Source of the DNA: Choanephora cucurbitarum
Lineage: Eukaryota > Mucoromycota > Mucoromycetes > Mucorales > Choanephoraceae
Direction: 5' to 3'
Assembly: GCA_025331435.1 (NCBI GenBank)
Contig: JAIWNI010000006.1
Location: 62,001 to 126,000 of the forward strand
DNA length: 64,000 nucleotides
The stretch's first letter is position 1. Every line of letters begins with the position of its first letter. The notes beneath the pieces are model-generated. The model was not told the origin of the DNA, made no database searches, and saw only the letters and a program-made list of their open reading frames with translations. Of this stretch, positions 47,047-59,171 are shown one piece after another. The translations under genes were made by a program, and so were the position numbers.

Positions 47047-49046
47047 TTAATTAGATAGCTAAAGAGGAGGGAAAAGAGAAAAGAGAGAGAGAGTTTATGA
47101 AGGGGAGAAAATAATAAAAAAAAACAAGAGAGAAAAGAAATAAAGATGTGAAGCACATCGTTTTGAAGCAATAAAAAAAAAGAAAATGACTCTAGACTTG
47201 AAATGCCCTACTTTTATTTTTTTATAAATTTTGTATTACTCTCGTACCACGAGGAGAGCTGTTTATTTGGGCAGAATCGGTTAAAGCTAGTACTGTTTAT
47301 GAAGTATAAAAAAAAAAGAAACCAAGACTATTCTTTTTTTTCTGTTTAAATTGACTTTAAAGTAAGGTGAAAGTAAAGACGGCTAAAGTGCATAATGTCT
47401 TTATTATAGAATGAGAAAAGAATAAATCATGTAACATTCTAGTTACACAAATGAGCGGCATAGTATTTGCTACGAACAAAAAGACAATTAAAAGAAAGTA
47501 AGGAGGGAAACTGTAGCACTTGATTGGTGATGGATTTTTATCTATTCAAATGGACCTTAATACCGTTGTAGCCGAATTGATACTATAGCTCAAATGGCTA
47601 GTGCACAAATTTTTAAAAGTCCAGCTATTTTTCTTAGAGAAAAAAGACTTCTTTTGACATTATCTTACGTTTTTTTTTCGTTCTTTCCTTGTTATAGCTG
47701 TGTTCTTATTATTCATAGAGAGAATATCTGACCATAATCTCTAAACTACATAAACCGAGATTTGGTTTTGCACACTTATAGCTAAGAAAGGGAGTATAGT
47801 CTGATTCAAAGGGTATTCGAAAGAGAACCAAAAATTCGGCTTGAAGGGTATATCAACGCGTTCATCATCCATTACTAATCTGATCAAATGTATTACATCA
47901 ACCTTGGTCATTTTTATAGAAAATAAACATATACAAGAGAATAACTTTATGCATAAGAAACTACCCCTTCTTATTTGTGCAAAGAGAGCGTTCCTTTAGA
48001 ACCCAAGAAAGTTGACTGGTCTATTGAAAACTAGCCAATAGAAAGCTTTCAAGCTTATCAACATGATTGTTTTTTAAAGAACAATGAAAATGCCTTCTCT
48101 TCTGATACGGTGTTAGGTCAATAAAAAGAGCTCCTGACTACTATCTCTTTGATTATAGATTGTATGTTTGATTATAGTGTAACAGTTGACTATGACATCT
48201 GCTGTTGCTTAGAAAGCAAGTTTAAAGTCTAACTCAGGGCAAACTTTATTTATTTGAGAGATAGCTCAAATTGAACTTAATTGTTAGAATTTGTTTTTTC
48301 GGCCTTGTTTCGATTTAAAGGTAAAAATGGATAACAGGCGCTAATGATAAAGCAGACATAAACAATATCACATTTAAGCATGGAAGTGAGACTGTAACTG
48401 ATAGTTGTGGCTATGGTGTTAGTTTAGTTATCGTGTTTGTATCTTTTTACTTGTTTTCATTTAACTGTCCGAAATTGCAAATGTTCCTGAAATTGTTTTT
48501 GAGAATCAGATACAATTAAGATTTTTTAGTAACAAAGAAATTTGACAATAAACATCACCTTCTTTCAAAGCCAACTTGTTAAAAGGTCTGTTCTGTCTAT
48601 CTTGTTTCAAGCACTGTTCTCTTTCTAGTCTCATTGTTCTTAGTGACGATAGTAATCATTTGCTTTTATTAGTTGACTACACATGCACTGATTATCATCC
48701 TGAAAGAGACAGAGAGGGATTTAAACTTATTTTGAATGTTTCGGGATAAGCAAACATGTATGAATATTACGTTTTGAAATGTTTTTATTATTATTATTAT
48801 TTTACAAACATGCTAGTTGAATTTAACTAATAAATGATATTGTTTTTTTATAGTAGATTAAGTAAGGACATATGAAATAAATAATAGAAATTGTTATATG
48901 TAAGAAGGAATGAAATGTACAGAAAGATAAAGATGATGAATGAGTGTGTGTGTGCTATAAAGAAAAAAAGGGAAATGTATAACAGATCCAACAAGGGAAT
49001 AGAACTATTTATAGGATAATGAAATAGAAAAGAGAGGGCATTAAGA
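47047..49046. other. intergenic region, 2.0 kb
   Basis: Upstream of the Pfa4-like gene and downstream of the bHLH gene, both minus strand. AT-rich, with no frame worth calling on either strand. It begins with a purine-rich tract (47060-47160) that reads as a CT-rich leader on the minus strand, consistent with the palmitoyltransferase promoter. Confidence 0.5.
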
Positions 49047-50126
49047 TCAGTTAGTTAGAGAAGCCAGTTGGTTTTCCAATTCAAGTATACGTTGCTTGTA
49101 ACCAGTAACCTCATGTTGTAACAGACGGATATGATCGACAGATTTGCGAAGGATAGCACCTTTATTTGGCTTGTTGTTGTTACCATTTACACTTGTACAG
49201 GCAAGCTCTTCTAACATTGCCTCAGGTAACAATGTGCCTAGTTCTTGAATACGTTCATTGATATTCTCTCTTCTTCTTCTTTCAACTAAGGTTAGGTGAT
49301 GAGCTATCTTGTTAGAGAATTTCTTGTTTCTATTTCTTACCTGCATTATGAGATTCTCTTCTACGACGCTTCTTTTCCGAAAGTAATTGTTGACTATTAA
49401 AAATAAATAAATTTTAGAAGATGAAACTCGAAACAAAGAAAAATAATTTTACTTGATTTGGATAGATTCATATTCATCTACACTGTTTGCACCAGTAGCC
49501 ACCAAGCTATGACTCAGACTTCTTTGCTTATCTTGATGGTAAGCAGTGATACTCTGCATATGATTTGTAAGGAATTCATAACCCGTTTGAGCAGGTGCGG
49601 AGAATGGTTGATTGTACATAAAGGAAGGTGGCGAAGCAGCCAAGGAAGCTGTATCTTTACTGCTACCCATACTACTGTTTCTCTGATGGCGATAAGGATG
49701 ATCCACTGAAGAAGCATAGTCTGAAGGGGATTCTTCCTGAAACAGCTCACTTGAACTAGAGTGTTGGTGGCTGGCCATCAAGAGCGCATTTGTGTTTATC
49801 TTGGGTTGAGATGGGAAAAAGTAGTTATTGGGCTGTTGATCAGGCACAAGCATCATATTGCTGAATGTGAGAGGCAGACCATGTTGATCAAGATCATCGA
49901 AATCTTGAAGGGGTGGGGAAGTAGATTCAGGCGATAGGAATTGACGTTGTTGCTGTTGTTGTCGATAATATTCACTAAAATCAATGGTAGGCGCAGACCG
50001 TTGTTCAATAGGTGAATCGAGCTGTAAATGGCTCAACGAGACATGTTGTTGTTGTTGCTGGCTAGCAAACAAGTGATAAGCAGTAGGATTCTTTAGCTTA
50101 TAGGGAGAAGATCTGCTATCTGTCAT
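49047..50126 (-). CDS. bHLH leucine-zipper transcription factor, MiT/TFE-like
   Basis: About 320 residues in three exons. The first 225 residues are Gln/Ser/Pro-rich and disordered, with several short Gln runs. Across two introns the basic region reads SEKKRRRRESHNAVERRRRE, with the His-Glu-Arg set (H-x3-E-x3-R) that reads CACGTG E-boxes. Helix 1 is NINERIQELGTLLPEAM, a long loop is rich in Asn, helix 2 is KGAILRKSVDHIRLLQHEV, and a leucine zipper follows (YKQRILELENQLASL). The combination NIN-RI-ELGTL-P and KG-IL-SVD-IR-LQ resembles animal MITF/TFE proteins, regulators of lysosomal and nutrient genes. Targets in this fungus are unknown. Confidence 0.87.
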
Positions 50127-50872
50127 TTTTGAATAAAGAAATAGAAAAAGAGAACACTGTGTGTGTGAGATTTATTTTTCATTTTAAAACACACCTTTAT
50201 ATATATTAAAAAAAACAAAGAAAACCCTAAATAGGAAGGTGTCTGTATGTGAATATTTAAGTTTTCCATTTTTTTGTAGTCAGACTGTGTAATTCGGAAT
50301 TAGGAATTCAAGGCCAATCGCATGGTGAAGCCTTATTTTTGCTTTTCAGGGACATATGATATATCAAATGAGTTGATCAGAGATGACAAGAACGTAAAAT
50401 TTTTTTCTTCTTTATCCTTCTTTTTCTGCTTCCCCTTTCCTTTCTCCCTTTAGAATCTTTGTCTTTTCTTATTGGGGAAACACTAGGGCTTTCGTGTTAT
50501 AAGCATAAATTCAGCCCAGATAGACAGGTCTGTGCAGGCTTACATTTCAAAAAGAACGACGATAAAAAGTAAATCTTGGTTCCTGAAATGACGTACAATG
50601 ATTTTTACATATACAATCTATATAAAAACACGAAAAAATAAAATTGGGTATCACAAATGCATGAATTTACCCTATTGTCTCCCTCTTTTTTTTTCGGCAT
50701 TTTGTTGTCAATGGCAACACAAAAAAAGAAAGAATAGAAATAACAGCGCACTTGACAAATAATTACTCTATCATGTTTCATCGAGTGAATTTTTTTTTAT
50801 TTATCAAAAAAGACACATTGACAGAAGAATGATGATACCATTTCATAGTAAAGAAATGGGTATTCATGTGAA
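50127..50872. other. intergenic region, about 0.75 kb
   Basis: Promoter side of the bHLH gene and 3' side of the RBM18-like gene. CT-rich at 50407-50453. A partial X-box-like sequence lies at 50704-50718 (GTTGTC AAT GGCAAC) with one consensus mismatch. No gene. Confidence 0.45.
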
Positions 50873-51616
50873 TCAATAGGGTTTGAATCGTTTTGAATCG
50901 TTGTCTCCTTTCAGTCGGGCCAGTTTCTCCTCGATTGCCTTGATTTTTGCATCTGTTCTATAGAGATATAAGTTATGACTACAAGATAACTTTCAGGCCT
51001 AACTTACGATGAATGCTTCATCTTTTGACTCTTTAGTAATGAGATAGTTGTCGTGGGCTTATGTAGTGTTTGGCCACGTTTTTTTGCTTGGTTTTGTTCT
51101 GGTATCTAAATAAAGCATTTGTCAACACAAGGTATGACTTTGAAAAAAAGATCGACTCGTCTCTCTTACAATATTGGCAAATGATACCACTAACGATCTT
51201 CCTCGTATTGTCTTGCCATGCATTGTTTGAATGGCATTCAATGCTTGCTTAGATAACGAAATTTCAAAGTCAGCAATCATGTCTCTCCCTTTTTTCTCTT
51301 CTTTTACTTTACATCTTTTGTTTCGAACTCTAGAAAGCAATAGCCTCTTGATAGTCCTTTCTTAATACCAGTCCAATGTACCATAACTTCAATGTATGTG
51401 ATTTTTCCAAAAGGTTGAAAGAGTTTCATAATGGCATACCTAAAGAGTAAGTAAAGAAAAGAAGTTTTACTGAAGAAAGTAAGCTTACTCGTTCACTGTT
51501 TCGTCGAGATTGCCAATATAAAGTCGCTATACAACTTTAGTTTCCTTTTATGGAGATAACTTCAAGTACCAAGTTACCTTATTGACTGTTGTTGTTGTTG
51601 TTTGTTGGTCGCTCAT
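50873..51616 (-). CDS. RBM18: RBM18-like RNA-binding protein
   Basis: About 154 residues from six short exons, so no single long frame reveals it. The N-terminus is MSDQQTTTTTVNK, then an RRM with RNP2 RLYIGNLDETVNEYAIMKLF, FGKITYIEVMVHW, RNP1 SRGYCFLEF, and QALNAIQTMHGKTIRGRSLV. After a basic linker (KKRGQTLHKPTTTISLLKS) comes the C-terminal helix TDAKIKAIEEKLARL, which together with the ISL-x motif matches animal RBM18 and its fungal relatives. The C-terminus is SKRFKPY, stop at 50873-50875. The function of RBM18 is poorly known; RNA binding is supported by both RNP motifs. Confidence 0.85.
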
Positions 51617-54600
51617 CAGTAGGGTAGAAAATAATTCAAGGCAGAAAAAAATGAACAAGAAAATTAAAAGGTGAGAGTGTAAAAAAAGAAAAAGATTTTT
51701 CTACCATATAAAGGAAACTTCCTTTTTTGGTCAATTGCTGATAGTTTCATGCGTATGTCTTTGCCTTTTCCTTTCTCTCTCTCACTCCTATTTTGACAAG
51801 AAAGAAATGTTACAAATAATGCAGTTGGCGCAAATTTAAGTTTTTATTCTCTGTTGATGCAGGAGACAAGATCTTTTAAGGGAGTTGAAGTAAGAGATAG
51901 AAAGTAAAGGTATGCGTAGTACAAAAGGCTTTCTATTTGGCATTGTTGGTGCTTTGCTATGTATGGAAGGGAAAGAATAAGCTTAAGAATAAGCCTTTCT
52001 TTGTTTTTATTGGATATCTTACTGAGAGAGAGAAATGTATATTCTATTTTGGTGTATGCTTAGTATGATCAGATCGATGTGAAAAAAAGGAGAAATGAAC
52101 GCCTTCTTTACTAGATGCAATCCCTCTAAGAGATAACCCTTTCGTCCAAACTCACAACTTCTTTCGCTTTTTTATTTTTATTTTTAGGATAATGACGTGT
52201 TTTTTCTTTTGAAAAGTTTATCATCTTATCTTATTTATCCGGTGGCGTGCATTTTCTTGAATAATCGTGCCAGAAATAATGATGGCTAACCTATTTTCTT
52301 TAAGGATCTCTCTATAAGAGATAGTTGATAGAGAAACAAAGCATGTATGAAATTATATCGTTATTTATTGCCTTAAATGTACAATTTGGCATAGATGTAC
52401 CTTTATTCTATATATTAAACCTTCTTTTTTTCCCTTGAGTCATCTGCTTGAAACATAATGGACTAATTTCTTTATGTGGAGTACTTTCTTTCTTTGTTGG
52501 TTTTCTCATTTTATGAAGCATGTAATCATTGTCTATTCTTGACCATACTTGCATTTGAAGCAAGTGAATTTATTGACTGCAGATAACCAAATAGGAAATC
52601 TAAGTGACTGATAGACAACAAGAAATAATGAACCAAAAAAAAAAAGATACAAGTTGTTGTCACTTGCTGGATTGTTTTTAGCAAACCATAAAGTTGGAGT
52701 ACAAAGAACAGGGCTATTTTAGGCTTGAAGACATGTTACACGGTAGACAGTTTAACAGCAAAGAAGCAGAAAGGCGATACAAGTTTACATGTATTTCGAG
52801 GACAAAGCCAAAGAAACATTATGTCAGATTATTGATAGACTTCTTTAGACTATCATGTTCAATAGCCACTTGGTATCTAGTGCATAATGCACTGCTTGTC
52901 CTAAAAATAAAAAGGATAATAGCATTCGTCATTCTCATTTGAGTTCACTTTCGTTTCTTTTGTAAGGCATAAAATAAAAAATCGAATTTCTCGAATTAAA
53001 TTTGATTTGCATCTCCCATTGTACACAAAGTTAGCAATGTCATTCATTCTTGTGTCCAAGCTATTTTAGATTTGAACACAAGAAAACCAACAGAAAAGGA
53101 GAATCATGTGTGTTCATACATGCTGCTATCAAGCACCTCAAATTATAAAGCATCCATTAGAATAGAGAAGATGTTCACTGTTTCATACAGACAGGAGATT
53201 GTAGCACAGCCAAGATGTACAATGTGTCTTCATCAGCATTTGTACAAAAATGTTCTTTTTGATCGGTTACAACAATGATGTTATCTGTCACAAGAAAATG
53301 GCAACATAGGAATACTATGTTACCTGATCAAGTTTCAACCTGATCTCGTTTCATATGATAAAGTATGTCTTGGAATATATTCAGTTCTATTCTTCCATTG
53401 GCTTCTTGTCGGTTGGGTTTGTTTTGTTGTTCCACAGAGTATAGGAAAGAAAGGTATCACTTGAATTGTAAGAAATGACGCCACTGTCATCCGAGGCAAC
53501 TACATCAGGCACTTTATAGAAAGAAAAAAAGGTACAAAGTATCATTTCCATATATGTCAAACTTAACAAGTGAACCAAGATACATAAGAGGCGTATTGGC
53601 TGTTCTGTCTTGATGCGGTAATTTCATTCTACTCATGTGTATCGATATGCAACTATGAAATGTTGTCCTAGGTGACAATCTACCTAACAGGTTTAGTTGC
53701 GTTTATGCGGGAAACTAGTAACATGAATATGCATCATTCCACTTGATAATCTTTAGATTGCTTTGCCTAGAACGTGTTGCATGAATTATTTGGGTTGCTT
53801 TTCTACTTTACTTCTGTGGTAATTTGATATATGCATGAGTGGTTTCTTCGCTCTTTTGCTAAACTCCAGAGATCAATGCACTGAATGTGTTTTTATAATC
53901 TTTTTAATGAAGGCAAACATCTTTTGATTTCTCCTTTTTTTTCCAAGTCTTTAGTCAACTAAGCCCTTCTTCATTGCATCAGCTTCCAAAATAGGGAATG
54001 GCTGCTTGACAATATTATCTCATCTTTTCTTTTCAACATTGCAACAGTGATGCTTGAGAATAAAGAGATTTTGTGCTGACTTCTTTTAACTAGGCAGTGT
54101 AATTTTGATACTCTCAAGCCTATGATAGAAATCAAACATAGCCATATCATCCAGACTGTTTCCATCTTTTAATCTGCTCTTCCAATTCAATCTAAATGTT
54201 GCCTGTTGATTGAATTACATACAATGACTGAAATTGATTTGTTGCCAATGCTTTGTTACCTAAACATAGATGTTATCTGCTGACTTGACAGGTGGCTAGA
54301 GACGTATGATAGCCCAGCAAGAATTGAATGATCAATTCGTTTTTTTTTTCATTCAAGTAAAGAGCATAGGTTGAGTAGCATTAGGGTCATGAGAAGATAG
54401 GATACAGCTGTCAATAGCGTCATAGAAGGAGCCACATGGATTGACCATTGCTGTCGATTGTCCTGTACAACATAAACATCTATTGTGGCGATCAAGTTAT
54501 TCTCTTGTGGTTACACTTTCCCTTCAATTGTGTTTTTTTATTGACTCATATGACAAGAAAAAAAGAATTCTTTTGTTGATCTACCCTATATTGTTAGCAT

Positions 54601-55602
54601 CACCGATAACAGCATAGTCTATTTCTTTCTTTTCTTTTTGTAGAGCAACAGCAAGGAGAAATTATAGAATGCATATAGTCTTCTTGAAATATCAGAAAAA
54701 GGTATTTGATTTCTGGCTTCTGATAGCTTGTATCTTTGCAAGAGCCCTATTTTGAGTTGGAAGTTGTTTTTTGGGATTGGATTTGCACCTTTTGCTCTGC
54801 ATAACCAAAAATTGAAATACCGCTCACAATAGTATGTGTATTTGATAGGAAGACTTTTGTTGGGGTGCTCTTCTTAAAATCCGTGTAGTGCGAATCAAAA
54901 TGATCGAAGAAGACAAAATGAGGGTAGATGTTGAATACTTGTAACTTGCAAATCCCGGAAGAAGGATAAACGATGGGAAGATAGTAAGATATCCTGCTGA
55001 TGAAGGCAATCTTCACAACCAGTATTAGTACTTCCTTTTTTTTTTCTTAGAAATCAGTAATGACAAAAGACGTAAAAAGATATTCATTCAGGCTATCAAT
55101 CTTGATCAAGAGATTGAGTGCTAACTATAGATATCTGAAAAACAAAGTAACCAACATGATCTTGATTATGAAAAACATGAGTTATATTACTGCATACAAA
55201 TACATTAGTATCAAGTACCTGGAAAAGATGTTTTTCTTTTTACTAACAATTTGATAATTAAGGGAGACCTAAGGACTTCTAAGGCGATCATTATGAGTAC
55301 TACCTACAGAACCAATAGACTTGAAATGCCTTTTATTAATATCATTTTTGGCTATAGTTTTCTTCATTCAGACACAAATGATCTGCTAATGCTTGAAGTT
55401 GAAATGTACGACCCTCCTGCGACTTAGGCAATTCGAAGCTTCTTTTTTTCTTGCTTTGTTTTTATGTATATAGCGCCGTACAACAATGGCACACACGTCT
55501 AAGAAAATGTATCTTCATTACAGGAAATGCGGCACTTTAAAAACGAGAGGATAACTTTACTTCCTGCAACCTACACTCTCTTTTTGTATCTGTAAATAGC
55601 TA
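51617..55602. other. gene-poor region, about 4 kb
   Basis: Divergent space between RBM18 (minus) and COG5 (plus). Short frames with protein-like pieces are scattered here: plus 52694-52942 and 55293-55427 (ending LLMLEVEMYDPPAT), minus 54747-55016. A minus-strand stretch ends at 54349 and reads NLIATIDVYVVQDN..QQWSIHVAPS, then a hydrophobic segment. None can be joined to a full gene or assigned to a family; they may be remnants of eroded genes or elements. Confidence 0.4.
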
Positions 55603-58506
55603 ATGCCACCTGTAACAAAATTCAGTATAACAGATACTGATAAATATATAGGTACGCAAACAAGAAAAAAAAGAGAGAATAAAGAATTGTCAAGACTCAA
55701 AGTTGAAGTTATTCTCGATAGATTATGATACGTTTTTAGCACCTGACTACAACGCGAACACATTTGCACAATCAATCATAGAAGAAGCAAACAAATCTGC
55801 CGATGCTACTGACATTGGAACAGAACTCTCAAAATTAGCCTTCAGTATCGATGCAGTGAACAAGCAGATTCAAGAACAGGTAAACAACAAAAGAAAGTGA
55901 CAGCTTCTTGAACTGAGCTTCATTGTAAACTATAGGTAGTGGGTAACTATGACAAATTGCTAGGACAGGTAGCAGGCATCAAAGAGCTCGATACAATAAT
56001 AGCTACGATCGAACTAGACATCAACGGACTTCATACATCACTTCAAGCGTAACGTCTCATCATGAAATGATTAACTTCATTGCTGACTTAAAAGGTAGAT
56101 TGGCACACAAGATCCGAGATCCTTATCAACAACTTTCCACTTATGCTACTGAACTGGAAAATGCGCAGATTGTTTGTGATTATTTGCGCAAGATTCAGCG
56201 CTTCATGTTACTCAAACGTCGTTTAGCAACTCAACTTTCAGACGATGATCGTGATATGTCAACAGCTGCCCTGACAGTATATGAATTGGAGACTATTTTG
56301 AAAGAAAACGATCTGGACGGTATTGATGTGATACACCATGAAGTTCCCTTTGTTACACGATCACGTATACATATTCAAGAAGAGGCTAGTGTGCTGCTGA
56401 AGGAAGGGGTAGATACACAAAATCAGACCAAGATGGCTACAGGCCTACAGGTCTTCTTCAATATGAAGCAGATGAGTGATCAAGTTCAGAAATTGACTCA
56501 GCGTATGTTATCGGACCTAAGAGAGGAAATGAAGCAAGTAGTCAATATCCAATCGCTTCAAAAGGAATGTGCCGAATCTTCCAATCGACGTATACAGCCA
56601 GAACAGGCTCATCAGAACCCAAAACAGCTGGCCACTGTTCTTTGGAATCGTATGGAAAAATTGATGAAGAGTATGAGTGATCAGTGTATCAAGATTTATA
56701 GTCTAGAGAAAGTACTGGAAATCAAGAAAGATGCCTTGACGCATGTTTCTTTCTTGGATGAAGTGGCCAAGGTCAGTGAGAAAGAAAGAAAAGAGCATAG
56801 AGATATACTTACATCACTAAAACAGGTGCTTGATGCCACTAGTCTGGTGAGTTATTTTTGGAGAACAATTTCTGGTGATTTTGAGAAAGAGCTTAAGAGT
56901 GCTTCCAAGTCATCAACTTTCTTACAAAACACATTTGTAAGCGACTATCCAAAGCTCTTGAAGCTTTTGCATGATTTCTTTGCCAGAGTAGCCATGCAAA
57001 ATGGTACTAGCCTGACAGATTATTCTCAGACACCTGAATATGTCATTATGCTGCGAAGCTTTAGTACATTCCAAACAAACTTCCTTACAAAATCACTTCA
57101 ACGTATGAACGATGCTGTCAATTCAACCTTTCCAACCTATGGTGGACTTGCTAGAACACCTCCTGGACGAAACAATGTGATTAACATCACTCGTATTATT
57201 GGAAAGTAAGTAAAATTGGCTAGATAAATGTGGACTTCTCTCTTATCTATCTTAAACAGTGAATTGGAAACTGTCTCATTTGAGCCACAGTTATCACAAC
57301 TTCTGGCTAAAAATGCCGTCAAATCGATTAACACATTCTGTAAAAAATGTGAGCAATTGGTAAGATTTGATCATTTCTTCTCTTTTACAATGTTCTCTAA
57401 TGCTTGGTACAGCTTCCTGTTAGCGAGCAACCTGTTTATGTGACAAAATCATCAAGTGCTATCATAAATTATTTAAACATGAATATTGAGATTGCCAACA
57501 TACTGTATTTCATGCATCAATCCGTATGGAAAGTACTGGAAGAATACCCAGAGAAAACAGTAGATATAGTCAAGAAAGGAGCTGACGTAAAGAACAAAAC
57601 AGAGAAGCTTGAAAATAATAGAGAAGATTGATTGATATTTAAATAGGATTGCCATGCTTTAATGATGAAGATAGGCACTCGGTTAGTAAGCGCTATTAAA
57701 AAGGATGTAGATGCTGTACTACTCAAGATTCACCAAGAGGATTTCTCTGGTCAGATAAGAAAGAACTTTGATCCTGAAGATGACAAAAGTAGCTACATGA
57801 AAGAACTGGCAAAACATGTTCGATATTATCACACAACCATTCTCCAAAATCTTTCTTGTGGTGCAGAGCCTAAATCATGGTAAGGAAAAACAGAGTACAA
57901 CAAGGTGCTATCTTACTCATTGTATCTTCTTTTGATGTAGGGTTAAACAAATCAGCAAGCATACATTACATGTCTTTATTTTCCAAGGCAGTCTGGTTCG
58001 TCCCTTAAGCGAAGCAGGCAAACTGAAGTTAGCAGGTGATATGGCAGAACTTGAATTTACTATCAGTCAGTTTATGAGTGAATATGGAGCGAAGATGGAA
58101 GAGATAGGTGATGAATATAGAGCTCTTAGAGCATTTAGGTAATGAACTTCAGAGTTGAATATAGATAAAGGCTAACTTCTATATACACAAAAAAAGACCT
58201 CTTTTGTTTTTAGATTCTGCACAATTGACAGCTGCCCATCATACATCAGGGCTTTCCAAATTGATTCTCATTCATCATCTAATCGTTCGATCTCAACAAC
58301 AACAGCGATCGTTGCCTTTACCACATACTGTTTATGATCTATCCAGGGAAGAGTACATGAAGTGGATGGGCAATCAAGCTACTGAAAAGGAAGCCATTCA
58401 ACTTGCCTTGGATGCTATTTCAAATAACAGTAAGCTTACCAAGAAGGAACTAGAGGAAATGCCAGAATACAAGTATATTCAACAAATTGCCTCTGAAGAG
58501 GATTAA
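55603..58506 (+). CDS. COG5: conserved oligomeric Golgi complex subunit 5
   Basis: Subunit of the tethering complex for retrograde Golgi transport; about 790 residues. Near the N-terminus the typical COG5 motif is YDTFLAPDYNANTFAQSIIE followed by LSKLAFSIDAVNKQIQEQ and NYDKLLGQVAGIKELDTII. The large central exon holds AHKIRDPYQQLSTYATELEN, LRKIQRFMLLKRRLATQL and YELETILKENDL. The C-terminal exons include ETVSFEPQLSQLLAKNAVKS and LTAAHHTSGLSKLILIHHLI. The exon containing FLAPDYN has no ATG in frame. An upstream ATG at 55603 with donor GTAACA and acceptor ATATAG (intron 55612-55651) gives MPPVRKQEKKERIKNCQDSK in the right frame, so I chose it. The start is the weak point; the family is firm. 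Confidence 0.88.
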
Positions 58507-59171
58507 TAAAGATGCATGAAAGAAAATATCAGTCAAGCTGTAATCAATTATGTGCATTTGAGGGATAAAAAAACTTGTAGAATTGTAGCCCAAGAATTCG
58601 ATTATTCAATTTAGTGCAATGAGAAAGCAGTTTGTCTAGTTTACAAAAAGTTGACTGAAATAAAGGTAGTTTGATCAGATGAAGTTAGGCTTTCTCTTAC
58701 AAGTATTAGCTTGAGTATCAGAGATAAAAGAAACGCTGGTAGTTGAAAGAAAGCACAGCATGTCTGTCAAAAGTGTTATTTTATGCTAAAGATATTCTCA
58801 TACACAATTTTCTAGATCTGGCTGCTCAGAAATGATCATACTTTAAGCTGGTGCATCACTGTTTAGGTGTCTTAATATACAGAGGGTTGAATATATGTCA
58901 TGCTTCTCTTTTGATCTTTGCTACATATTTTATTCTCGTTTTCAAACAATCGAATGTTTTGCTGACAGTTAATCAGTACAGATGTGATAGAAAGGAAACT
59001 GATTGAACAGATTTAGAAAGTGAGGTGTGTATAGTCAACCTGTCTCTCCTATACAGACACCCTAAAAAAAAGGGGAAAAAGATTGTTACATGTCAATAGC
59101 TTATTTTCGCACTTTTTTAGTGTTACACTGATTCCTCTTTTCTTTCTTTCTTTTCTCTTTTCAATTTCATC
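58507..59171. other. intergenic region, about 0.66 kb
   Basis: Between COG5 and SED5, both plus strand and both acting at the Golgi. AT-rich, no frame of note. A T/C-rich leader at 59131-59170 precedes the SED5 start. Confidence 0.5.

Noticed and set aside
50704..50718. X-box-like GTTGTCAATGGCAAC
   Set aside because: One half-site departs from the consensus and it is about 580 bp from the bHLH start; too weak to call.
55703..55900. COG5 frame beginning at 55703
   Set aside because: The codon there is TTG, not ATG; an upstream exon with ATG at 55603 gives a better model.
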